The notes under the pieces were generated by a model. The model was not told the origin of the DNA and made no database searches. It worked only from the letters and a program-made list of their open reading frames with translations. Below are positions 16,834 through 24,532 of a DNA stretch of 64,000 nucleotides, in pieces; positions within the stretch are counted from its first letter, which is position 1; each line of letters starts with the position of its first letter. Origin of the DNA: Caryophanales bacterium UBA5026 (lineage in GTDB: Bacteria; Bacillota_I; Bacilli_A; RF39; UBA660); the NCBI GenBank assembly GCA_002416285.1, contig DICM01000006.1, positions 4,849 to 68,848 on the forward strand. The letters are read 5' to 3'. The translations under genes were made by a program, and so were the position numbers.

Positions 16834-17787
16834 ATGAAAAAAATAGTAAAAAGTTTAATATTGCCAATTTTTATTGGTATTGTTTTGTTTGCGACTGGAT
16901 GTGAAACAAATAAAAAAAGTAATGATAAATTAAGTATTGTATCAACGATATTTCCGGGGTATGATTTTGCTCGTCAGATAGCGGATAAAAATGCGGATAT
17001 AACAATGCTTTTAAGTCCAGGTATGGAAAGTCATAATTACGATCCAACGCCACAGGATATTATTAAAATTGAAAATGCGGATATCTTTATTTATGTCGGT
17101 GGAGAGTCAGACGAATGGGTCGATGATATTTTAGATAATGTTGATACTTCTAAGACAAAAGTAATCAAGATGATGGATTCTGTCGATACGCTTGAAGAAG
17201 AAGTTGTGGAAGGAATGCAAGAAGAAGCCGAAGAAGAAACTAGTGAGGAACATGAAGAAGAATATGATGAGCATGTTTGGACTAGTCCTAAAAATGCTGT
17301 TAAAATAACCAAAGCAATTTCAAATGCAATTATCGAAAAGGATGCTGAACATAAGGATCAATACGAAAGTAATACAACTGCATATGTAGAAAAATTAGAA
17401 AGTTTAGATTCTGATTTTAAAGAAATTGTAAGTAATGCTTCAAGAAAAGAGATTATCTTTGGAGACCGGTTTCCACTTCGTTATTTTGTAGAAGAATATG
17501 GTCTTACATATTATGCTGCTTTTCCAGGATGTTCTAGTGATACGGAAGCAAATGCTAGTACAATCGCATTTTTAATTGATAAAGTAAAAGAAGATCAAAT
17601 TCCAGTTGTCTTTTATATTGAGATGTCTAATCAGAAAATCGCTAAAACGATAGCGGAAGAAACTGGAGCAAAAACATTGGAATTCCATACAGCACATAAT
17701 GTTACAAAACAAGAATTTAATAATGGAATTACTTATATCGATATTATGAATAATAATATCAAAGTATTGAAAGAGGCGCTTTCTTAA
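16834..17787 (+). CDS. znuA: Zinc ABC transporter substrate-binding lipoprotein (ZnuA/AdcA type)
   Basis: 317 residues, cluster A-1 metal-binding protein. Lipobox TGC with Cys23 anchors it outside the membrane. Metal ligands: His67 in ESHNYDPTP and His147 in DEHVWTSP; the third position, usually His in a HpaFxYF motif, is here GDRFPLRYF without His, as in a clostridial subgroup, and an acidic residue may serve. Between about 115 and 146 lies a Glu-rich loop with one His, in the place of the His-rich loop of ZnuA. It delivers Zn2+ (possibly Mn2+) to ZnuBC. AGGAGG precedes the ATG. Confidence 0.87.
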   Translation: MKKIVKSLILPIFIGIVLFATGCETNKKSNDKLSIVSTIFPGYDFARQIADKNADITMLLSPGMESHNYDPTPQDIIKIENADIFIYVGGESDEWVDDILDNVDTSKTKVIKMMDSVDTLEEEVVEGMQEEAEEETSEEHEEEYDEHVWTSPKNAVKITKAISNAIIEKDAEHKDQYESNTTAYVEKLESLDSDFKEIVSNASRKEIIFGDRFPLRYFVEEYGLTYYAAFPGCSSDTEANASTIAFLIDKVKEDQIPVVFYIEMSNQKIAKTIAEETGAKTLEFHTAHNVTKQEFNNGITYIDIMNNNIKVLKEALS

Positions 17788-18467
17788 TGAATTTAATTAG
17801 TGTGAAGAATTTAACGGTAGGATACGATAACAAAAGGGTGTTAGAAAACATCTCGTTTCATGTGGAAGAGAATGATTTCATTTCTGTTGTTGGTGCAAAT
17901 GGTTCTGGTAAATCAACTTTGATAAAAGCAATTTTAAAACAGATCCCACCGATGAAAGGAACCATTGTTTATGAGAACCATTTAAAACAAAATTTTATTG
18001 GTTATATGCCTCAAGAAACGAAAGTGGATTCTAATTTTCCTGCCTCTGTTGGTGAAATTGTTTTGTCCGGGTGTTTAAATCGTTTAGGGATAAAACCTTT
18101 TTATGGAAAACAAGAAAAAAATATTGTCCAAAAAAATTTAGAATTGTTAAATATAGAAAATTTAAGAAAGAAAAGCTTTTCTGATTTATCTGGTGGACAA
18201 CGTCAAAAAGTTCTACTTGCTAGAAGTTTATGTGCAACTCATAAATTATTAATTCTAGATGAGCCTTCTAATAATTTAGATTATAAATCGAAACAAGACT
18301 TTTATGATCTGATTTTGAAATTAAATAAAGAGGAAGGTATTACCATCATTATGATTACACATGATCTAGAAAACGGAAGTTTAATTGGAAATAAGGTCTT
18401 ATTTTTAAGCGATAATGGATATTTTTTTGGAACGACAGAGGAATATAAGGAGAAGTGTACACTATGA
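17787..18467 (+). CDS. znuC: Zinc ABC transporter ATP-binding protein
   Basis: 226 residues, ABC ATPase. Walker A GANGSGKST (about 37-45), Q-loop MPQE, signature LSGGQRQK, Walker B LLILDEPSNNLD and switch His in MITHD. Only the short family insertion expected for metal-type importers is present. The start codon overlaps the znuA stop by one base and the gene end overlaps znuB, so the three are translationally coupled. It powers uptake by the ZnuB dimer. Confidence 0.9.
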   Translation: MNLISVKNLTVGYDNKRVLENISFHVEENDFISVVGANGSGKSTLIKAILKQIPPMKGTIVYENHLKQNFIGYMPQETKVDSNFPASVGEIVLSGCLNRLGIKPFYGKQEKNIVQKNLELLNIENLRKKSFSDLSGGQRQKVLLARSLCATHKLLILDEPSNNLDYKSKQDFYDLILKLNKEEGITIIMITHDLENGSLIGNKVLFLSDNGYFFGTTEEYKEKCTL

Positions 18468-19291
18468 TACAAGCAATCAATGAAATGTTATCCTATAGTT
18501 TTTTAAATCGCGCCCTAATTGCTGGGTTACTTATTTCGATATGTGCATCACTATTAGGAGTAAGTTTAGTGTTAAAGAAGTTTTCAATGATAGGGGATGG
18601 TCTTTCCCATGTTGGATTCGGTTCGTTAGCAGTTGCAACCGCATTAGGTTTGTCACCTCTTAAATTTACTATTCCAATTGTGATTATTGTTTCATTTTTT
18701 ATTTTAAAATTAAATGAGAATCATAAGATTAATGGAGATGCAGCTATCGCTCTTGTTTCAGCTAGTTCATTAGCGATAGGCATTATGGCTATTTCTATTA
18801 CTACCGGAGTAAATACGGATATTAATAATTATTTATTTGGTAGTATCTTATCCATGGGAAAAGAAGATGTTTTTATTAGTGTCATTCTTTCGATTGTTGT
18901 AATTAGTTTATTTATCTTTTGCTATCATAAGATATTTGCTGTTACCTTCGATGAAAAGTTTGCGGCTTCAACAGGTGTAAAAACAAATCTTTATAATATT
19001 GTTTTAGCAGTTTTATGTTCAATTACAGTTGTCCTTGGAATGCGTATGATGGGAGCATTATTAATTTCTAGTTTAATTATTTTCCCAACGCTATCATCAA
19101 TGCAACTATTTAAAACATTCTTTCGTGTCATTATTTCGGCTTGTCTAGTATCAGTTGTATGTTATTTAATTGGATTAACTGTTTCTTATATGTATGCAAC
19201 TCCAACCGGAGCAAGTATCGTAATTATCAATTTAATAGTTCTATTATGTTTTACATTGATCGGATATGTTAAAAAACATATTAAGAAATAA
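18464..19291 (+). CDS. znuB: Zinc ABC transporter permease
   Basis: 275 residues with seven to eight membrane helices and the family motifs GDGLSHVGFG (about 42-51) and MRMMGALLISSLIIFP (about 192-207), which form the ABC-3 permease core and the coupling region. The frame can be extended to a GTG at 18455, but AAGGAG then lies too close; the ATG at 18464 overlaps the znuC TGA and has ten bases spacing. Forms the membrane channel of the zinc importer. Confidence 0.9.
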   Translation: MIQAINEMLSYSFLNRALIAGLLISICASLLGVSLVLKKFSMIGDGLSHVGFGSLAVATALGLSPLKFTIPIVIIVSFFILKLNENHKINGDAAIALVSASSLAIGIMAISITTGVNTDINNYLFGSILSMGKEDVFISVILSIVVISLFIFCYHKIFAVTFDEKFAASTGVKTNLYNIVLAVLCSITVVLGMRMMGALLISSLIIFPTLSSMQLFKTFFRVIISACLVSVVCYLIGLTVSYMYATPTGASIVIINLIVLLCFTLIGYVKKHIKK

Positions 19292-19302
19292 AGGAGGATA
19301 AA

Positions 19303-20343
19303 ATGGAATTAGTATATAACATAGCAATCATATTTTTATCAATCTTTTTTGAATCATTGCCATTTATTTTGTTTGGCTCTATATTGTCAGCAATCATTGA
19401 AAGGTATGTTTCAAATGATACTATTGTAAAATTGATCCCAAAAAATACTTTTTTAGGATCTTTAGTTGGAGTTGTTTTAGGATTCTTCATTCCTGCTTGT
19501 GATTGTGCAGTAATCCCTGTTTCAAAACGATTGGTAAAAAAGGGAGTTCCTCTCAATGTCGCGATTTCTTTTATGCTCGCTTCACCAATTATTAACCCGG
19601 TTGTACTGTTATCGACGTATTATGCTTTTTCAAATACCAATATGAGTTTATTCTGGTTTCGATTAGTGTTTGGTATCGGTATTGCGTTAATCGTTGGAAG
19701 TATTATGAAGTTATTGTTTAAAGATGAAGTTGTAAAATCAAATTCTCATGCAGAGGGTCACCATGAACATGCTGATGAGCATGGTTGTTGCCATGAAGAG
19801 AACTGTTGTCATCATGAAGAAGAATTAGATGAAAATATGCTCCACGATCTTAAGACTCTATCAAATCATGATTTTAAGATATTCTATGGTATTTCGAAAG
19901 AGGAATGCCGTCATCAAGATAATCCTACTTTAAGGAAGTGTTTTAAAAATGATGTTTTATTTATTTTGAAACATGCCGCATATGATTTGTTTGATATTGT
20001 GAAGTATCTAATCATTGGCGCTTTGCTAGCAGCATCTATTCAAGTGTTGCTTCCACAAACTGTTCTTAATTTGTTTGAACATAATAAAATATTATCTATT
20101 TTAGCTCTAATGTTTTTCGCATATTTCTTATCGTTATGTTCGACATCCGATTCTTTTATTGGAAAATCCCTTCTGACAACATTCTCGGAAAATGCAGTAC
20201 TAGGGTATCTTTTACTTGGACCTATGATCGATATTAAAAATACAATTGTGCTTTTAGGAAATTATAAGAAATCGTTTACTGTTACTTTGATTTTACTTAT
20301 TTTTATAACCGTACTTATTTCTTGTACATTGGTGGTGATCTAA
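19303..20343 (+). CDS. COG0701 permease (UPF0718, YcgR-like) with a His/Cys-rich cytosolic loop
   Basis: 346 residues, about eight helices in two halves. Each half carries a family motif: FFIPACDCAVIPVSK with PIINPVV in the first, SLCSTSDSF and LGPMIDIKN in the second. Between them, about residues 147-178, is a hydrophilic loop with at least eight His and four Cys (HHEHADEHGCC, ENCCHHEEE), clearly able to bind metal. Family members pair with YcgQ-like proteins, as here, and have been linked with Zur regulons; an ArsP-like export role is the alternative. AAAGGAGG before the ATG, 11 bases after znuB. Confidence 0.78.
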   Translation: MELVYNIAIIFLSIFFESLPFILFGSILSAIIERYVSNDTIVKLIPKNTFLGSLVGVVLGFFIPACDCAVIPVSKRLVKKGVPLNVAISFMLASPIINPVVLLSTYYAFSNTNMSLFWFRLVFGIGIALIVGSIMKLLFKDEVVKSNSHAEGHHEHADEHGCCHEENCCHHEEELDENMLHDLKTLSNHDFKIFYGISKEECRHQDNPTLRKCFKNDVLFILKHAAYDLFDIVKYLIIGALLAASIQVLLPQTVLNLFEHNKILSILALMFFAYFLSLCSTSDSFIGKSLLTTFSENAVLGYLLLGPMIDIKNTIVLLGNYKKSFTVTLILLIFITVLISCTLVVI

Positions 20344-21146
20344 TGAAGAAAAAAATAATTACAATAGTTTGTATGTTATATGCAGGGCTCATTTTATATG
20401 TCTATTTCATGGGATATCTATCACACTTTTTAGCTCCTAAAATGCATAAGTATATTTTAAGTGCAGCTCTAATATTATTATTCATTGGACTAGTCGCGTT
20501 GATTAACAAGAAATTCACTTATCAATTTAAACCAATCGATTTGATACTATTTCTTCCGATTATTGCTATTTTCTTTGCCGGAACAGGTAAGATTAGCCTT
20601 TCTTTAGCAAAGAATCGTTCGAATAATTTTTCGATGGCAAATAAGAAAGCAAGTCAAGTAGAAGATAACACAGCTAAAAAAGAGCCGAGTGATAATTCTT
20701 ACAGTCAATATGATTTTACCAAAGTTGATTACGACGTAGTGGATGCTGCATATTCTTCGATTGTCGATTATTTATCAAATACAGACGGTGTTAAAAATGC
20801 AACAGGGAAAACGATTCGTATTCGTGGTTTTACAGTGAAAAAAGCCGATTACATAACACCTGGTTATTTTGCAATTGGTAAATACAATATTTCTTGTTGT
20901 GTTGCTGATGCTTCGGTATATGGGTTATTAGTGGATTATGATCTATCTAAAATCGAGGATAACGGTTGGTATGAGATAGAGGGGGTTTTAGAGAAGGTTA
21001 CGAATAAATGGGGTTATGAGACGCTTGCTATTAAAGCAGTTAAAGTTACTAAAATTGATAAGAATAGCGAACAACTTTACATTTATCCTTGTTATGCCTA
21101 TGATAATGGAAGTTGTTCAGTTCTTGATAACTATGATTTAAAATAG
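20343..21146 (+). CDS. TIGR03943/YcgQ family membrane protein, partner of the permease
   Basis: 267 residues. Two N-terminal helix pairs (to about 100), a linker, then a soluble domain with the family motif ISCCVADA (about 182-190), GLLVDYD and W-Y-E-I-x-G. The two adjacent Cys are conserved in the family and could bind metal. Its ATG overlaps the permease stop codon by one base (TAATG), a strong sign that both are made together. The pair may move or insert zinc-bearing material across the membrane; the mechanism is unknown. Last gene of the operon. Confidence 0.8.
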   Translation: MKKKIITIVCMLYAGLILYVYFMGYLSHFLAPKMHKYILSAALILLFIGLVALINKKFTYQFKPIDLILFLPIIAIFFAGTGKISLSLAKNRSNNFSMANKKASQVEDNTAKKEPSDNSYSQYDFTKVDYDVVDAAYSSIVDYLSNTDGVKNATGKTIRIRGFTVKKADYITPGYFAIGKYNISCCVADASVYGLLVDYDLSKIEDNGWYEIEGVLEKVTNKWGYETLAIKAVKVTKIDKNSEQLYIYPCYAYDNGSCSVLDNYDLK

Positions 21147-21166
21147 AGGACTTTAAGTCCTTTTTT
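21147..21166 (+). terminator. Rho-independent terminator of the zinc operon
   Basis: AGGACTT and AAGTCCT form the stem, followed by TTTTT. It begins at the stop codon. Confidence 0.8.
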
Positions 21167-21196
21167 AGTGTTATAATATTATATGGAAGTGATAAT

Positions 21197-22270
21197 ATGC
21201 ATCATATAAAAAACAATATTTTAGCTATTGTTCTATTAATACTATCTGTAGCCTCAATTATATTCGCTTATAATGATGATTTTTTATATAAAAATACCAT
21301 TTTAAAAATCACAAATATTGAAACAATTAATAAGGAAACATCTACGAATCCACTTGGTTTGATAGAAACTTATTATAATCAAAAGATCAGTGGAAAAATT
21401 CAAAATGGAACGGAGAAAGGAAAAGAACTGACGGTTTCTTATGAGGAGACCTTTTCCTCAGTGGTGACAGAGAGATATCGAATTGGTGATAAAGTATTCG
21501 TTGTATCTGGTAGTATTGACGGCTTAAAAAGAGATCAATATGTCGTGTTAATGCTCGCTCTTTTCATTATAGCGATTGTTTTGGTTGGTAAATTTCGTGG
21601 GCTTCTCGCTATTATTAGTGTTACTTTGAATACAGCTTTATTTTATTTTGGATTAAGATTTTACTTTAATGGTTTCAATTTACTAACATTATGTATGCTA
21701 GAATCAGTCTTGTTTACAGTTCTTTCTTTAATTATTGCTGGTGGTTGGAATCGTAAAACGTTTTCAGCTATTATCTCTGTTTTTTGCTCGATGATTCTGT
21801 TGTTATTGGGATCGTTGTTGATTGTTCATCAGACCAATTACTCTGGGATAAGTTTTAATGGAATGAGCTTTTTAACAGTACCTGTCGAAGATGTCTTTTT
21901 GGCGGAATTAATGATTGGTGGTCTCGGTGCTATTATGGATGTCGCAATTACAATGTCAGCTTCTATTTCAGAACTGATTGAAAAGGATCGCACTATCACG
22001 GTAACTGCTTTAAAAAAGTCAGGCGAATATATTGGAAAAGATATTATGGGAACGATGATCAATGTTTTATTCTTTACTTACTTTTGTAGTGGGCTTCCGG
22101 TTTTTGTATTAGCATTCCGTAATGGTTTTACAATGCATAACTATATCACTACTAACTTTACGTTAGAAATGACAAGATTTTTAGTTGGGGGAATCGGAAT
22201 CATTTTGGCGATTCCAATTTCTCTTAAAATTGCTATTAAACTTTTGAAAAGAGGAACAACACATGAATAA
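21197..22270 (+). CDS. YibE/F family membrane protein (long copy)
   Basis: 357 residues. One N-terminal helix, an extracytoplasmic beta-rich part (about 30-115), then seven to eight helices with the family blocks GLLAIISVTLN, GGLGAIMDVAITMSASISELIE and GEYIGKDIMGTMINVLFF. YibE/F-like proteins are widespread in Bacillota and their function is not established; they look like transporters. It overlaps the next, shorter homologue by 8 bases, so the two probably form a heteromer. Start preceded by GGAAGTGAT. Confidence 0.82.
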   Translation: MHHIKNNILAIVLLILSVASIIFAYNDDFLYKNTILKITNIETINKETSTNPLGLIETYYNQKISGKIQNGTEKGKELTVSYEETFSSVVTERYRIGDKVFVVSGSIDGLKRDQYVVLMLALFIIAIVLVGKFRGLLAIISVTLNTALFYFGLRFYFNGFNLLTLCMLESVLFTVLSLIIAGGWNRKTFSAIISVFCSMILLLLGSLLIVHQTNYSGISFNGMSFLTVPVEDVFLAELMIGGLGAIMDVAITMSASISELIEKDRTITVTALKKSGEYIGKDIMGTMINVLFFTYFCSGLPVFVLAFRNGFTMHNYITTNFTLEMTRFLVGGIGIILAIPISLKIAIKLLKRGTTHE

Positions 22271-23009
22271 TATACTATTATTGCTATTCTTTCTTTTAAT
22301 GATTTGGGTAGGAGGAAAGAGAGGATTAAAATTATTTTCTTCACTATGCCTCAATTTTGTCATTCTAATGATAGTGTTTTATCTAATTGGGATTGGATTA
22401 AATGCCGTTATTATTTCACTACTAGGCTGTTTGGTGATTAGTTATATTGTTTTATATTTGGTAAATGGCAAGAATTTAAAGACAATCGCCTCGATGCAGT
22501 CAATTTTAATCGTTTTAGCGATCCTTGCAGTTTTAATTTTTCTAATGACCACAGTTTCTAGAATTGCAGGTTTTGGCTATGAATCTTATGAAGAGATTAA
22601 TATGTTTTCCTATGATGTCAAACTTGATTTTACCAATGTTTCAATTGCTCTTATTTTAATTGGTTTAATTGGTGCAACAATCGATTCTTCCATCGCCATT
22701 TCATCTGCTTTATATGAAGTGTTTGAGAACAATAAACATTTAACACGTGCTGAGCTCTATCAGTCAGGTATTACTATTGGTAAAGATATTTTAGGGACAA
22801 CTACAAATACGCTGCTTTTTGCCTTCTTAGGAGAGTTTATGACACTTCTAATTTGGTTTCAAAGTGGACATTACACCTTAGATCAGATTATTAATGCGAA
22901 AACTTTTTGTTCTGAGTTTATTAAGATTATGTTTAGTGGGGTTGGCTGTGTACTAGTTATTCCGATAACTTCCTATATAACCTCTTTCAAAATTACCAAA
23001 AGAGGATAA
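22263..23009 (+). CDS. YibE/F family membrane protein (short copy)
   Basis: 248 residues, seven helices and no extracytoplasmic domain. It repeats the blocks of its neighbour: GLIGATIDSSIAISSALYEVFE aligns with GGLGAIMDVAITMSASISELIE, and SGITIGKDILGTTTNTLLFAF with the second block. ATG overlaps the end of the long copy, so expression is coupled. Function unknown; probably the second half of one complex. Confidence 0.82.
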   Translation: MNNILLLLFFLLMIWVGGKRGLKLFSSLCLNFVILMIVFYLIGIGLNAVIISLLGCLVISYIVLYLVNGKNLKTIASMQSILIVLAILAVLIFLMTTVSRIAGFGYESYEEINMFSYDVKLDFTNVSIALILIGLIGATIDSSIAISSALYEVFENNKHLTRAELYQSGITIGKDILGTTTNTLLFAFLGEFMTLLIWFQSGHYTLDQIINAKTFCSEFIKIMFSGVGCVLVIPITSYITSFKITKRG

Positions 23010-23065
23010 GTGATTATTGTTAAATATATGGTATAATAGCATATATTGAAAAGAAGGGCGATATT

Positions 23066-24169
23066 ATGAGTACGATGAAAGATTATATCGAACATTATAA
23101 AGATATTTCGTTTGATGAGATACCTTTTAATGAAGTTGATAATTTAATTTTAGCGCAACTTTCTTATTTTGAGTTTACTGGAATTGTTCCAAATGATAAA
23201 GGAATGATTGCTTTTGAACAAGCCTTAGAAGAGTATTATATACGCTATCCATATAAAGCTACTCGAAAACATTTGATTGGAATTGATGCGACAATTTATC
23301 TTTATTATGATCTATACCATGGCAAACGTTATAAAAACTTACAGCTTTCCAACTATGTTAATGAAGTTGATGAACAGCAACAGTTTAGTGCACTTCTGAT
23401 TCATTTTCCAAATCGAACGGTCTATGTCTCATATAGTGGAACGGATGATTCTATCATTGGTTGGGAAGAGGACTTTAATATGGCGTATCTTTTCCCAGTA
23501 CCATCTCAAAAACGAGCTATTACTTATATTAATAGTGTGATTAATTGGCGTGATCGTAAAATTTATGTAGGAGGTCACTCAAAAGGTGGAAATTTAGCAA
23601 TGGTAGCGGCAATGTATGCGAAAGCATCAATCCGTTCGCGAATTCATACCGTTTTCAATAATGAGGGACCTGGTTTTTCAAAAGATATTGTTGAATCGAG
23701 AGCTTATCAGTTGATGAGTAAAAAGATGAAAATGTATGTTCCCAGCGATAGTGTAATTGGGATGCTTTTTTATCACCCGGAAAACTATATAGTAGTTAGT
23801 AGTATTGCGAAAGGAATTCTTCAACACGATGGGAATACATGGGAATGCTTTGGAGGACATTTTATCCGAACAAAAAGAACACGAGAAAGTATTCAAAACG
23901 AAATGAAAATCAAACGCTGGATCAGTTATTATGATTTTAAAGAACGTGAAAAAATTGTTGTAAATTTTTTCCAAGTTTTAAAGAAAAGTGGAATTGAGAA
24001 AAAAAGTCAATTGGATAATCTAACAATAAGAAAGGTAATTACCATGGTAAATCAATTTAGAATTGTTCCTCCAGAAGAAAAACAAGTTTTAATCGATGCC
24101 TTTCGTACCTTTTTCACAATTTATCGTGGGGCTGATCCAAAAGAGAAGACAAAGAAAGTTGCAGTTTAA
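23066..24169 (+). CDS. DUF2974 (Mbeg1-like) alpha/beta hydrolase
   Basis: 367 residues, cytosolic. The lipase-like core shows SYSGTDDSIIGWEEDFNMAY (oxyanion side) and the nucleophile elbow VGGHSKGGNLA with Ser172; a downstream Asp and His (GGHFI, about 270) can complete the triad. DUF2974 proteins are common in gut Bacillota and have no assigned substrate; esterase or lipase activity is a fold-based inference. A -10-like TATAAT lies about 30 bases upstream and GAAGGGCGA before the ATG. Confidence 0.8.
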   Translation: MSTMKDYIEHYKDISFDEIPFNEVDNLILAQLSYFEFTGIVPNDKGMIAFEQALEEYYIRYPYKATRKHLIGIDATIYLYYDLYHGKRYKNLQLSNYVNEVDEQQQFSALLIHFPNRTVYVSYSGTDDSIIGWEEDFNMAYLFPVPSQKRAITYINSVINWRDRKIYVGGHSKGGNLAMVAAMYAKASIRSRIHTVFNNEGPGFSKDIVESRAYQLMSKKMKMYVPSDSVIGMLFYHPENYIVVSSIAKGILQHDGNTWECFGGHFIRTKRTRESIQNEMKIKRWISYYDFKEREKIVVNFFQVLKKSGIEKKSQLDNLTIRKVITMVNQFRIVPPEEKQVLIDAFRTFFTIYRGADPKEKTKKVAV

Positions 24170-24183
24170 TACTTTCTTTTTTT
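24151..24183 (+). terminator. Rho-independent terminator overlapping the end of the DUF2974 gene
   Basis: AAAGAAAGT and ACTTTCTTT pair across the stop codon, followed by TTTT. Confidence 0.75.
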
Positions 24184-24366
24184 ATGGATTCATTAGGTAT
24201 GTTTTTTTGTCTGAAAATGTTGTATAATCATATTAGAATATATTCTTGATAAATAACCCAAAGAACAAAAAATCAAAAAAGGCAAAAAACAATTTTTACA
24301 AAAAAACAAAAATGTAAATAATTTTATTTTTCTGATACCGTAAAAATAAAAACTTGAAATATTAAT

Positions 24367-24392
24367 AAAACATAGGAAAAACCTATGTTTTT
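24367..24392 (+). terminator. Hairpin terminator in the nrdD upstream region
   Basis: AACATAGG-AAAAA-CCTATGTT with T-rich flank; no gene directly upstream, so it may end an untranslated RNA or act as a backup. Confidence 0.55.
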
Positions 24393-24479
24393 GTTTAATT
24401 TTAATTTTATTTTTTTAGTTAAAAAACAAAAAAATAAAAAATGTTTTTTTGAAAAAATAAAAAATATTATTTTTTTATA

Positions 24480-24507
24480 TTGACTATTTTTTGTTTTGAT
24501 ATATAAT
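24480..24507 (+). promoter_or_regulatory. Sigma-A promoter of the nrdD operon
   Basis: TTGACT at 24480-24485, 16-base spacer, TATAAT at 24502-24507, 25 bases before the start codon. Confidence 0.65.
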
Positions 24508-24532
24508 TGAATCATAAGGTAGGTGTAACAGG

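Larger units (their letters stand above)
24184..24532 (+). other. A/T-homopolymer-rich intergenic region upstream of nrdD
   Basis: About 350 bases without a gene, made largely of A-runs in the first half and T-runs in the second (24233-24480), more extreme than any other spacer in the window. It holds one hairpin terminator and the nrdD promoter. I looked for the NrdR box pair expected before ribonucleotide reductase genes and found no convincing match. Intrinsic DNA bending is likely. Confidence 0.5.
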
